A stretch of 64,000 bases of DNA from Faecalicatena_A orotica (lineage in GTDB: Bacteria > Bacillota > Clostridia > Lachnospirales > Lachnospiraceae), in NCBI RefSeq assembly GCF_040545875.1, contig NZ_JBEPMR010000006.1; one strand, 5' to 3'. Below the pieces are notes generated by a model. The model saw only the letters and a program-made list of their open reading frames with translations. It had not been told where the DNA came from and did no database searches. This document shows positions 16,078 to 24,131 of the stretch, piece by piece (the stretch's first letter is position 1; each line of letters starts with the position of its first letter). The translations under genes were made by a program, and so were the position numbers.

Positions 16078-17466
16078 GTGTCTGTAAATGAACAGATGGT
16101 CCAGGACATTGTTCAGGAAGTTATGGCAAAGATGCAGATCGCTTCTGATGTAACAGGAAGCCACGGCGTATTTGCTGACATGAACGAGGCAATTGAAGCG
16201 GCTAAAAAAGCACAGAAGATTGTCGGCAAGATGTCTATGGACGGCAGAGAGAAGATAATTTCAAATATTAGGAAGAAGACAGTAGAGAATGCTGAGATTC
16301 TTGCACGCATGGGTGTTGAGGAGACTGGCATGGGAAATGTCGGACATAAAATCCTGAAGCACCAGTTAGTTGCTGAGAAGACACCGGGAACGGAAGATAT
16401 CACAACAACTGCATGGTCAGGGGACAGAGGACTGACTCTCATTGAAATGGGACCGTTTGGCGTAATCGGAGCAATTACACCATGTACGAACCCGAGTGAG
16501 ACTGTTCTTTGCAATACAATCGGTATGTTAGCCGGAGGCAATACAGTCGTATTTAATCCGCATCCGGGAGCAATCAAGACTTCTATCTATGCAATCAACA
16601 TGATTAACGAGGCTTCTATCGAAGCAGGCGGACCTGACAACATCGCCTGCACCGTTCAGAAACCGACGCTGGATTCCAGCAATATCATGATGAAACACAA
16701 GGATATACACCTGATTGCTGCAACAGGAGGACCGGGAGTTGTAACAGCGGTTCTTTCATCAGGTAAAAGAGGAATCGGCGCAGGGGCAGGAAATCCTCCG
16801 GCACTTGTAGACGAGACAGCAGATATCCGCAAGGCAGCAGAAGACATCGTGAATGGCTGTACATTTGATAACAACCTTCCATGTATCGCTGAGAAGGAGA
16901 TTGTTGCTGTAGATTCTATCGCAGATGAACTGATGCACTACATGGTATCTGAGCAGGGATGCTATCTGGCTTCCAAAGAAGAACAGGATGCACTCACTGC
17001 AGTTGTTATGAAAGACGGCAGACTGAACAGAAAATGTGTAGGAAGAGATGCAAAGACACTCCTTGGTATGATCGGTGTAACAGTTCCGGACAACATCAGA
17101 TGTATTACATTTGAAGGTCCGAAGGAACACCCACTGATTGCTACAGAACTGATGATGCCGATTCTGGGTGTTGTGAGAGCGAAAGATTTTGACGATGCTG
17201 TTGAACAGTCTGTATGGCTTGAGCACGGCAACAGACACTCTGCGCATATCCATTCAAAGAACATTGACAACATCACAAAGTATGCAAAGGCGATTGACAC
17301 AGCAATTCTTGTAAAGAACGGACCGTCCTATGCGGCAATCGGATTTGGGGGCGAAGGCTTCTGCACATTCACAATTGCCAGCAGAACCGGTGAAGGCCTT
17401 ACGAGTGCAAGTTCATTCACAAAAAGAAGACGCTGCGTAATGACAGACAGTCTGTGCATACGTTAA
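16078..17466 (+). CDS. pduP: CoA-acylating propionaldehyde dehydrogenase (PduP/EutE-like)
   Basis: Oxidises propionaldehyde with NAD+ and CoA to propionyl-CoA inside the microcompartment. It is 462 residues; the aldehyde dehydrogenase domain has its catalytic Cys269 in NNLPCIAEKE, and the cofactor region includes PFGVIGAITPCTNPSE. The N-terminal 20 residues (MSVNEQMVQDIVQEVMAKMQ) are a classic encapsulation peptide. The start is a GTG at 16078 preceded by AAGGAGG. It sits between the GlcG-like gene and the Zn alcohol dehydrogenase. Confidence 0.93.
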   Translation: MSVNEQMVQDIVQEVMAKMQIASDVTGSHGVFADMNEAIEAAKKAQKIVGKMSMDGREKIISNIRKKTVENAEILARMGVEETGMGNVGHKILKHQLVAEKTPGTEDITTTAWSGDRGLTLIEMGPFGVIGAITPCTNPSETVLCNTIGMLAGGNTVVFNPHPGAIKTSIYAINMINEASIEAGGPDNIACTVQKPTLDSSNIMMKHKDIHLIAATGGPGVVTAVLSSGKRGIGAGAGNPPALVDETADIRKAAEDIVNGCTFDNNLPCIAEKEIVAVDSIADELMHYMVSEQGCYLASKEEQDALTAVVMKDGRLNRKCVGRDAKTLLGMIGVTVPDNIRCITFEGPKEHPLIATELMMPILGVVRAKDFDDAVEQSVWLEHGNRHSAHIHSKNIDNITKYAKAIDTAILVKNGPSYAAIGFGGEGFCTFTIASRTGEGLTSASSFTKRRRCVMTDSLCIR

Positions 17467-17500
17467 AATAAGGTGATTGTCTAATACAGGAGGAAATAAA

Positions 17501-18712
17501 ATGGAAATGAATTCTGCAAATGTAGAAGCAGTTGTAAAACAGGTACTGGAAAGTATGCTGGACAAAAAAGCTGCTCCTGCTGCAAATACAACAGCACCGG
17601 CAGGTGCAATACCAAAAACTGCCCGCGTAGCTATGCTGACAGCTTTAGAGCACTATGACATCAAGGAATATCCGATCCCGGAAGTCGGTGACGGAGACAT
17701 TCTTGTTAAGGTAGAAGGATGCGGCGTATGTGGTACTGACGCCCACGAATTCAAGAGAGACCCGTTCAGCCTGATTCCGGTTGTACTTGGACACGAAGGA
17801 ACCGGAGAGATCGTTAAGATGGGTAAGAATGTAAAGGCTGACAGCGCCGGGAAAGAACTGAAGGTCGGAGATAAGGTTGTTACCTGTATGATCTTCAAAG
17901 ATGATCCGGATATCACAATGTATGACCTGAACAAACAGAACGTAGGCGGAGCTGATGTATATGGACTTCTTCCGGATGATGACATTCATCTGAACGGATG
18001 GTTCTCAGATTACATACTGATCCGTGAAGGCTCAACCGTATTCAACGTTAGCGACCTTGACCTGAAATCCAGAATCCTGATCGAGCCTTGTGCAGTTCTG
18101 ATCCACGCAGTGGAGAGGGCAAAGACAACAGGAATCTTAAGATTTAACAGCAGAGTAGTTGTACAGGGATGCGGACCGATCGGTCTGATCTGTATCGCAG
18201 TACTGCGTACAATGGGGATCGAGAATATCGTAGCAGTTGACGGCGAGCAGAAGAGACTTGATTTTGCTAAGAGAATGGGCGCAGAGAGATCTGTAAACTT
18301 CAAGGATTTCAAGGGCATCGAAGCTCTGGCAGATGGTGTGAAGGCTGCATTTGACGGACATCCGGCAGACTTTGCATTCCAGTGTACAGGTTCACCGGCT
18401 GCACATGCTAATATCTATAAGTTCATCAGAAACGGCGGCGGACTTTGCGAATTAGGATTCTTCATCAACGGGGGAGATGCAACAATCAACCCGCACTTTG
18501 ACCTGTGCTCTAAAGAAATCACACTGGTTGGTTCATGGGTATATACTTTAAGGGATTACGCTACAACATTTGATTTCTTAAAGAGAGCAAAAGGAATCGG
18601 CCTTCCGATGGATGACCTCATTACACATGAGTTCCCACTGGATCAGATTAACGAAGCTCATCAGACAAACCTGAAGATGGAAGGTCTGAAGATTGCTATT
18701 GTGAATAAATAG
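17501..18712 (+). CDS. Zn-dependent medium-chain alcohol dehydrogenase with encapsulation peptide (candidate lactaldehyde reductase)
   Basis: A 403-residue MDR enzyme. Residues 1-24 (EMNSANVEAVVKQVLESML within them) form an encapsulation helix, joined by an Ala/Pro/Thr linker to the catalytic domain. Zinc-site motifs are GCGVCGTDAHEF and GHEGTGE, and the Rossmann motif is VVQGCGPIGL. The usual four-Cys structural zinc lobe is replaced by an unrelated segment. Because the aldolase is encapsulated, lactaldehyde must be reduced to propanediol inside, and this is the best candidate (inference). The ATG at 17501 follows CAGGAGGA. Confidence 0.85.
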   Translation: MEMNSANVEAVVKQVLESMLDKKAAPAANTTAPAGAIPKTARVAMLTALEHYDIKEYPIPEVGDGDILVKVEGCGVCGTDAHEFKRDPFSLIPVVLGHEGTGEIVKMGKNVKADSAGKELKVGDKVVTCMIFKDDPDITMYDLNKQNVGGADVYGLLPDDDIHLNGWFSDYILIREGSTVFNVSDLDLKSRILIEPCAVLIHAVERAKTTGILRFNSRVVVQGCGPIGLICIAVLRTMGIENIVAVDGEQKRLDFAKRMGAERSVNFKDFKGIEALADGVKAAFDGHPADFAFQCTGSPAAHANIYKFIRNGGGLCELGFFINGGDATINPHFDLCSKEITLVGSWVYTLRDYATTFDFLKRAKGIGLPMDDLITHEFPLDQINEAHQTNLKMEGLKIAIVNK

Positions 18713-18738
18713 CAATTGTCCCAAGAAGGAGAATTAAT

Positions 18739-19083
18739 ATGGGAGAAGCAGTAGGCATGTTAGAGGTATTCGGGCTGGCAACAGCTTATGCGGCGGCAGA
18801 TGCCGGTTGTAAGGCAGGCAATGTAACGCTCGAAACCTTTGATAAGAATAAACCGGCGAATGCGGATGAATTACCTGTTCCACTGATTGTCATGGTTAAG
18901 TTTCGTGGAAGTGTATCCGATGTGCAGGCCGCATTGGAAGCAGCGAGAGCAAGGGCAGAACAGCTTGCTGGAGTTGTGAACGAATATGAAATTGCAAGAC
19001 CGACAGAGGATACAGAGAAGATGCTGAAACTAAGCGGTTTAGATAAAGGGAAACCCAATAAAATCTATATAGAAGAAGTTTAG
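18739..19083 (+). CDS. BMC-H shell protein with loop insertion
   Basis: A single BMC domain, 114 residues (MGEAVGMLEVFGLATAYAAAD then VMVKFRGSVSDVQAALEA). Compared with the ~92-residue paralogues downstream it has an insertion after the second strand (FDKNKPANADELP) and a C-terminal extension of about 20 residues (KLSGLDKGKPNKIYIEEV). It probably forms hexamers with altered surface or pore. First of four consecutive BMC-H genes. Confidence 0.9.
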   Translation: MGEAVGMLEVFGLATAYAAADAGCKAGNVTLETFDKNKPANADELPVPLIVMVKFRGSVSDVQAALEAARARAEQLAGVVNEYEIARPTEDTEKMLKLSGLDKGKPNKIYIEEV

Positions 19084-19096
19084 GAGGAAATATAAA

Positions 19097-19372
19097 ATGG
19101 CACAGCAGGCATTAGGAATGGTAGAAACAAGAGGACTTACAGCAGCAATCGAAGCAGCAGACGCAATGACAAAAGCAGCTGAGGTAACATTAGTAGGAAC
19201 AGAGAAGATCGGATCAGGACTTGTAACAGTTATGGTACGCGGAGATGTTGGAGCTGTTAAGGCAGCAGTTGAAACAGGAGCTGACGCAGCAGGAAGACTT
19301 GGCGAATTAGTAGCAACACACGTAATCCCAAGACCGCACAATGATGTTGAGAAAATCCTTCCTACAGTATAG
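19097..19372 (+). CDS. BMC-H shell protein (PduA/EutM-like, major shell type)
   Basis: A canonical 91-residue BMC-H domain (ALGMVETRGLTAAIEAADAM, GTEKIGSGLVTVMVRGDVGA). It is nearly identical to the shell domain of the gene at 19736-20275, indicating recent tandem duplication. The AGGAGG before its ATG is strong and its codons favour abundant expression. A pore loop of the KIGSG type is present. It probably makes up most of the facet surface. Confidence 0.93.
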   Translation: MAQQALGMVETRGLTAAIEAADAMTKAAEVTLVGTEKIGSGLVTVMVRGDVGAVKAAVETGADAAGRLGELVATHVIPRPHNDVEKILPTV

Positions 19373-19439
19373 GAACTGCGAAGAGCACATATTTCCGGAA
19401 ACAAACGGGAATGGATCGAAGAAGTAAAGGAGCAGTCTC

Positions 19440-19724
19440 ATGGGACAGGCGTATGGATTTTTTGAAGTTCCAAGTGTGACGGGAGCAGTTGTTGCCATTG
19501 ACATTATGTGCAAGACAGCAGATGTACAGCTCGTTACCTGGGAGAAAAAGTTAGGTGGAAGACTTGTAACAATCATCATCCGCGGAGACGTATCTGCTGT
19601 AACCGGGGCCATTGAAACTGCCGCAGCAAACGGAATTAAAAAGCCTGTAGCGCATGTAGTGATTGCAAGTCCTCACGAGGAGATATTAAAGCTTATCAAT
19701 AACAGCGCGAACAGGGTAAGTTAG
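19440..19724 (+). CDS. BMC-H shell protein, divergent
   Basis: A single BMC domain of 94 residues (GQAYGFFEVPSVTGAVVAID, KKLGGRLVTIIIRGDVSAVT), clearly diverged from its neighbours. The pore loop reads KKLGGR rather than KIGSG, so the hexamer may pass different metabolites. AAGGAG precedes the ATG. It ends 11 nt before the tailed BMC-H gene. Confidence 0.9.
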   Translation: MGQAYGFFEVPSVTGAVVAIDIMCKTADVQLVTWEKKLGGRLVTIIIRGDVSAVTGAIETAAANGIKKPVAHVVIASPHEEILKLINNSANRVS

Positions 19725-19735
19725 GAGGCAGTCAG

Positions 19736-20275
19736 ATGGCAGAAGAGAATAAACCGACAGGCGCAGAAAACGCTGAAGGTTCCCAGAAACCAGCAGGGGC
19801 AGCACGAAAGAGCACTGCTAAGTCAGCCGGAACTGCGAGAAGTACGGCAAAGAAGACAACCGGCACTGCTAAAGCTGCATCCACCAAAAAAACGACTACA
19901 GCTAAGGCACCGGCTAAAACGCTCCAGAGAGTGAAACAGACGGCGCAGCAGGCGGAACAAGTAGAAGAAAAGATTCAATTAAAGGAGGAAAAAAGAATGT
20001 CACAGGAAGCATTAGGAATGGTTGAAACAAGAGGTTTAGTAGCATCAATCGAAGCAGCAGATACAATGCTCAAAGCAGCTAATGTTGTTTTAGTTGGAAC
20101 AGAGAAGATCGGTTCCGGTCTTGTAACAGTAATGGTTCGCGGAGACGTTGGAGCAGTTAAATCTGCAGTTGAATCTGGTGCAGAAGCAGCAGGCAGACTC
20201 GGAGAATTAGTAGCAACACACGTAATCCCAAGACCGCACACAGATGTAGAGAAGATTCTTCCAGCAATCAAATAA
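19736..20275 (+). CDS. BMC-H shell protein with Lys/Ala-rich N-terminal tail; probable dual start
   Basis: Residues 1-87 are low complexity, rich in Ala, Thr, Lys (15 Lys, 4 Arg) with AKKTTGTAKAASTKK-like repeats resembling histone H1 tails, ending in a charged helical stretch (QAEQVEEKIQLKEEKR). Residues 88-179 are a complete BMC-H domain almost identical to 19097-19372. The long form has its own AGGAGG at 19723-19728. A second Shine-Dalgarno sequence, AAAGGAGG (19981-19988), lies inside the tail, 8 nt before an in-frame ATG at 19997, so a 92-residue plain shell protein is predicted too. BMC-H termini usually face the cytosol, so the tail may bind nucleic acid, polyphosphate or partner proteins (inference). 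Confidence 0.9.
   Translation: MAEENKPTGAENAEGSQKPAGAARKSTAKSAGTARSTAKKTTGTAKAASTKKTTTAKAPAKTLQRVKQTAQQAEQVEEKIQLKEEKRMSQEALGMVETRGLVASIEAADTMLKAANVVLVGTEKIGSGLVTVMVRGDVGAVKSAVESGAEAAGRLGELVATHVIPRPHTDVEKILPAIK
19981..19999 (+). promoter_or_regulatory. Internal ribosome binding site and start codon within the tailed BMC-H gene
   Basis: AAAGGAGG, 8 nt, then ATG, in frame with the shell domain (MSQEALGMVETRG). This is as strong as the genuine start sites of the neighbouring genes. Confidence 0.75.
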
Positions 20276-20294
20276 TTCGTTTTGGCAGTTACAG

Positions 20295-20329
20295 GGCCTT
20301 ACAGTTTGTCATTGGCAGGCTGTAAGGCC
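20295..20329 (+). other. Intercistronic hairpin after the shell genes
   Basis: GGCCTTACAG pairs with CTGTAAGGCC over a 15-nt loop, with no T-run. It lies between the tailed BMC-H and pduL. Such a structure could protect the upstream shell mRNA from 3' exonucleases, giving more shell than enzyme. Confidence 0.65.
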
Positions 20330-20411
20330 TGTAAATACCACAGTATGCATGAAAAAGCAGGACTCTTAAAAGAAGGAATTCGTTTCATGCATGCAAGTGA
20401 GGAGAATTGAT

Positions 20412-21059
20412 ATGGACAATAGTAATGTAGCATTGATTACCAAAATGGTACTGGAAGCTGTCGAGAAACAAAAGGCTTCTGAAGATAACGGATACATGGT
20501 GCCGATTGGTGTGTCTGCAAGACATATCCATCTGACACAGGAGCATGTAGAAGCTCTGTTTGGTCCGGGATATCAGTTAACAAAGAAAAAAGAGCTGATG
20601 GGCGGACAGTTCGCATCCAACGAACTGGTTACTATTGTGGGCCTGAAGCTTAGAGCAATAGAGAATGTCAGAATTTTAGGACCTGTAAGAAGCAAATCAC
20701 AGGTAGAGGTTTCAGCAACTGATGCGATCCGCCTTGGTGTTAAGGCGCCGATCAGAGAATCCGGTAATGTTGCAGGTTCAGCAGCAATTGCAGTAGTTGG
20801 GCCGAAAGGCGCAATCTATCTGGATGAAGGGTGCATCATTGCCAAGAGGCATATCCATATGCCGCCCAAAGATGCGGCTGCTGCCGGAGTACATGACGGT
20901 GACGTTGTGTCTGTAAAGGCAGATAACGAAAGAGGAACTGTTTTCAATCATGTGCAGATCCGTGTGGATGACAGCTTTACCCTCGAGATGCATATCGATA
21001 CTGATGAAGCGAATGCAGCTAAGATTGCGACAGGTGATACAGTCAGAATCATTAAATAA
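20412..21059 (+). CDS. pduL: Phosphate propanoyltransferase PduL
   Basis: Converts propionyl-CoA and phosphate to propionyl phosphate, recycling CoA inside the shell. It is 215 residues with two PTAC domains, each with the metal-binding His motif: VSARHIHLT near residue 38 and AKRHIHMPP near residue 145. The N-terminus (MDNSNVALITKMVLEAVEKQ) is an encapsulation peptide. The ATG at 20412 follows GAGGAG; the frame extends a few codons upstream without a better site. No propionate kinase gene is present in the window. Confidence 0.93.
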   Translation: MDNSNVALITKMVLEAVEKQKASEDNGYMVPIGVSARHIHLTQEHVEALFGPGYQLTKKKELMGGQFASNELVTIVGLKLRAIENVRILGPVRSKSQVEVSATDAIRLGVKAPIRESGNVAGSAAIAVVGPKGAIYLDEGCIIAKRHIHMPPKDAAAAGVHDGDVVSVKADNERGTVFNHVQIRVDDSFTLEMHIDTDEANAAKIATGDTVRIIK

Positions 21060-21076
21060 GAATGGAATAAAAGCAG

Positions 21077-21119
21077 TACACTGACACATTGGCATTTTTC
21101 CTGCCAATGTGTCAGTGTA
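21077..21119 (+). other. Intercistronic 18-bp hairpin
   Basis: Arms 21077-21094 and 21102-21119 pair perfectly around TTTTTCC. It is followed by AAAAAAA rather than Ts, so it is not a forward terminator. It lies between pduL and the EutN-type gene and again suggests processing or stability control within the long operon. Confidence 0.7.
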
Positions 21120-21156
21120 TAAAAAAAGAAATGTAAAGTCGCATGAGGAGGATGTT

Positions 21157-21423
21157 ATGCTGATAGGTAAAGTTAAAGGAAGTGTTGTCTCGACACGCAA
21201 ATGTGAAAATCTGGTCGGCAATAAGTTTATGATTGTGGATGTTTTGGAACATATGCAGACCGGTGCAAAACAACTCATTGCGATTGATAAGATTGGTGCT
21301 GGTATAGGTGACTATGTATTAGTGGCACAGGGAAGTGCTGCGAGAATCGGTTCCGGAATGCCGGAGGCACCTGTTGATGCAGCGATTGTTGGAATTATTG
21401 ACGATGGAACAGGACTGGAGTAG
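21157..21423 (+). CDS. BMC-P pentameric vertex protein (EutN/CcmL type)
   Basis: Caps the twelve vertices of the icosahedral shell. It is 88 residues with the family opening MLIGKVKGSVVSTRKCENLVG and the conserved AIDKIGAGIGDYVLVAQGSAAR. The ATG at 21157 follows GAGGAGG. The extra upstream residues of the open frame overlap the 18-bp hairpin and are not expected to be translated. It is the only pentamer gene in the locus. Confidence 0.93.
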   Translation: MLIGKVKGSVVSTRKCENLVGNKFMIVDVLEHMQTGAKQLIAIDKIGAGIGDYVLVAQGSAARIGSGMPEAPVDAAIVGIIDDGTGLE

Positions 21424-21427
21424 TGAA

Positions 21428-22780
21428 ATGATGGAAATGAAAGAATTAAGCAGCATATTGCAGCAGAACGGTATTGTTGGTGCAGGTGGTGCGGGCTTTC
21501 CTACTTATGCAAAGTTAGATGAACGTGCTGAGACAATCATCCTGAACTGTGCAGAATGTGAACCACTCTTAAGATTACATAGACAATTACTTGAAAAATA
21601 TGCACAGGAAATCGTTGAGACCTTCCATATGATGGGGCAGGCTGTAGGTGCAAAAGAAGTAGTTATTGGTATAAAAAAGGCTTATAAAAAGACGATTGAA
21701 GCGCTGAATGAGGTAATCGGAGACTATCCGGAGGTCAGACTGGGACTGCTCAATGAAGTGTATCCGGCCGGCGATGAAGTCGTACTGATTTATGAAGTGA
21801 CGGGCAAGGTTGTAAGGCCCGGAGGACTTCCGATAGAAAGCGGAGTGGCCGTGTTCAATGTTGAGACTGTATATAATGTTTACAGGGCTCTGAATCAGGA
21901 GACTCCGGTTGTTGATAAACTTGTTTCTGTTGTGGCGGAAGTAGAGAATCCGGTAACGGTGCGTGTTCCGATCGGAACGACAATCGAGGAAGTTGTAAGA
22001 CTCGCCGGAGGTGTGACAACAAAAGACCCTGTTTATTTTATCGGGGGCCCGATGATGGGATTCATCGGAAGCGGGTCGCAGCCGGTTACGAAGACGACAA
22101 ATGCCGTCCTCGTGCTGCCTGAGGACCACCTGATTATCCAGAAGAAGAGACGGAAGTCATCCATTGACTTAAAGCGTGCGGCAGCATGCTGCTGCCAATG
22201 TACGATGTGTACGGACCTGTGCCCGAGAAATCGTCTCGGACATCCGATAGAGCCGCATTTATTTATGCGAGCGGCTACCTGTAAAGATTTACAGGAACCA
22301 AACATATTTATCAATACCATGTTTTGTTCTTCCTGTGGTCTGTGCGAGATGTATTCCTGCATGCAGGGATTGTCACCGAGATCATTAATGGCGGAATACA
22401 AAGCAGGTTTACGTGCCAATGGAATCAAACCGCCGCAGGGTGTTGTGCCAAAGCCGGTGGGAGAGGAAAGAGAGTACCGTAAAGTTCCTATGGAACGGCT
22501 GATGGCCAGGCTTGATCTGACGAAGTATGACCGGGAGGCTCCTCTTGACGAGTTTGCGGTTCCGGTTAGAAAAGTCAAAATACTCCTGAGCCAGCATATC
22601 GGGGCACCTGCATCTGCAGTTGTAAAACGCGGCGACAAGGTGGCAAGAGGACATTTGATCGCTGAACCTGCCAAAGGCTTAAGCGTGGGAATCCATGCGA
22701 GCATTGATGGTATCGTAAGCGATGTGAATGAGAAATATATAATCATAGAAACTCAGGAGGGACGTGCAGGCAATGAGTAA
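21428..22780 (+). CDS. pduS: PduS-like flavo-iron-sulfur oxidoreductase (RnfC-like)
   Basis: A 450-residue RnfC/NuoF-type electron-transfer protein. The N-terminal GAGGAGFPTYAK is the FMN/NADH-binding loop. Two [4Fe-4S] motifs follow: CCQCTMCTDLCP (CxxCxxCxxxC) and CSSCGLCEMYSC (CxxCxxCxxxxC). A C-terminal RnfC-like barrel follows. In B12 systems PduS reduces cobalamin; here, with no B12 enzyme, it more likely balances redox between lumen and cytosol, with the PduT-like protein encoded next. The start at 21428 follows GGAG, 4 nt after the EutN stop. Its end overlaps the PduT-like gene by 8 nt. Confidence 0.9.
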   Translation: MMEMKELSSILQQNGIVGAGGAGFPTYAKLDERAETIILNCAECEPLLRLHRQLLEKYAQEIVETFHMMGQAVGAKEVVIGIKKAYKKTIEALNEVIGDYPEVRLGLLNEVYPAGDEVVLIYEVTGKVVRPGGLPIESGVAVFNVETVYNVYRALNQETPVVDKLVSVVAEVENPVTVRVPIGTTIEEVVRLAGGVTTKDPVYFIGGPMMGFIGSGSQPVTKTTNAVLVLPEDHLIIQKKRRKSSIDLKRAAACCCQCTMCTDLCPRNRLGHPIEPHLFMRAATCKDLQEPNIFINTMFCSSCGLCEMYSCMQGLSPRSLMAEYKAGLRANGIKPPQGVVPKPVGEEREYRKVPMERLMARLDLTKYDREAPLDEFAVPVRKVKILLSQHIGAPASAVVKRGDKVARGHLIAEPAKGLSVGIHASIDGIVSDVNEKYIIIETQEGRAGNE

Positions 22781-23321
22781 GGCAATTGGAATGGTAGAAT
22801 ATAAGACTGTTTCATCGGGTGTAGTAGCAGCGGATGCTATGGTAAAGACTTCTGAAGTAAGCATCATAGAGGCTCAGACAGTATGTCCGGGTAAATATAT
22901 TGTTATTATTTCAGGAGATTTAAGCGCCGTGAATGCAGCCATTGAGACATCGAAGACACTGCATGGAAAACACCTGATTAACAGTTTCGTACTCGGCAAT
23001 CCGCACAAATCTATTTTTCCGGCGATTTATGGAGCTACGAACATCGAAGAGGTATCTGCACTTGGTATTATGGAGACATATGATGCGACTTCCATTATCG
23101 TTGCGGCAGATGAAGCAGCCAAGACTGCAATCGTAGATCTGATCGAACTCCGTATTGCAAGAGGTATGTGTGGTAAATCATACCTGATGCTGACAGGTGA
23201 TGTGGCAGCGGTAGAAGCGGCTATAGAAAGGGCGAAGGCTGCAGTTGCAGATGAAGGAATGTATCTTGACTCCTCTGTAATTGCACATCCGGATGCTAAG
23301 ATTCGCGAAGTAATTTTGTAA
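22773..23321 (+). CDS. pduT: BMC-T tandem-domain shell protein, PduT-like with Fe-S pore cysteine
   Basis: Two BMC domains in one 182-residue chain (KAIGMVEYKTVSSGVVAAD, then SALGIMETYDATSIIVAAD), forming trimers. Cys38 in TVCPGKY sits where Salmonella PduT holds its central [4Fe-4S] cluster, so this shell protein probably conducts electrons, with PduS. The ATG at 22773 is preferred over the GTG at 22764, which lies only 3 nt from AGGAGG. It overlaps the pduS end. Confidence 0.92.
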   Translation: MSKAIGMVEYKTVSSGVVAADAMVKTSEVSIIEAQTVCPGKYIVIISGDLSAVNAAIETSKTLHGKHLINSFVLGNPHKSIFPAIYGATNIEEVSALGIMETYDATSIIVAADEAAKTAIVDLIELRIARGMCGKSYLMLTGDVAAVEAAIERAKAAVADEGMYLDSSVIAHPDAKIREVIL

Positions 23322-23354
23322 TTTACGGTGAAAGTCTGGGCGGGAGGCAGTGCT

Positions 23355-24119
23355 ATGCTTGCAATAGAAAGACGGAATGAAATATTAGAGAAACTACAGG
23401 CTGATCGGCGTGTAGTGGTAAGTGAATTAAGCCAGATTTATGATGTTTCTGAGGAGACGATCCGAAGAGATCTGGAGAAACTGGTAAATGACGGGTATGC
23501 GATAAAGAGTTACGGCGGGGCCGTCATCAATGAAAATGTAAATATTGATTTACCGTTTAACATCAGGAAGAATCACAATGTGATAGGCAAACAGCGTATA
23601 GCAGAGCTGATAAGCTCCAGGATAAAAGATGGGGAGAGTATCATGCTGGATGCCAGCTCCACAGCAGTGTATGTTGCCAAGGCATTGAAAGGAAAACGGA
23701 ATTTGACACTGATAACTAATTCAGTAGAGATTATCATCGAACTGTTTGATGTGCCGGACTGGAGTGTGCTGTCAACAGGCGGTGTTTCCAGGGAGGGGTC
23801 TTTTGCCCTCGTAGGTCCCCAGACAGATAAAATGCTTCGTTCCTATCATGTTGACAGAGCTGTTATATCCTGCAAAGGTTTCGACCTTGCATCCGGTCTT
23901 ACAGATTCTGATGAGCTTTTAGCGAATAATAAGAAAACGATGCTGGATGCCGCCAAGGAGAAGATCCTTGCAGTGGATTCAAGTAAGTTTGACAAAACGG
24001 CGTTTACAGCAGTTGGTATGCTGGAAGATGTAACCACCGTTGTTACTGATGAAAAGCCGGCGGCCAAATGGCTTCAGGCATTCAAAGAGTTAGGGATAGA
24101 GTGCATCTATCCGAAGTAG
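23355..24119 (+). CDS. DeoR-family transcriptional regulator
   Basis: A 254-residue repressor-type regulator. The N-terminal winged helix is RNEILEKL followed by VSELSQIYDVSEETIRRDLE. The C-terminal sugar-phosphate sensor domain carries IMLDASSTAVYVAKAL and ITNSVEIIIEL. The ATG at 23355 follows GGGAGG. It lies inside the second microcompartment unit, between the PduT-like gene and pduQ. It is the natural candidate for binding the AAAAACAACA/TGTTGT elements at P1 and P2, perhaps responding to fuculose- or rhamnulose-1-phosphate (inference). Confidence 0.9.
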   Translation: MLAIERRNEILEKLQADRRVVVSELSQIYDVSEETIRRDLEKLVNDGYAIKSYGGAVINENVNIDLPFNIRKNHNVIGKQRIAELISSRIKDGESIMLDASSTAVYVAKALKGKRNLTLITNSVEIIIELFDVPDWSVLSTGGVSREGSFALVGPQTDKMLRSYHVDRAVISCKGFDLASGLTDSDELLANNKKTMLDAAKEKILAVDSSKFDKTAFTAVGMLEDVTTVVTDEKPAAKWLQAFKELGIECIYPK

Positions 24120-24131
24120 AGGAAGGGCACT

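Noticed and set aside
19736..19996. The Lys-rich tail as a mis-called start
   Set aside because: I considered that only the short shell protein is real. The tail frame is open for 87 codons, has its own AGGAGG 11 nt after the previous gene, and shows a coherent low-complexity composition, so I kept both starts.
22033..22746. 237-codon open frame on the minus strand
   Set aside because: Antisense to pduS with no start signal or recognisable domain.
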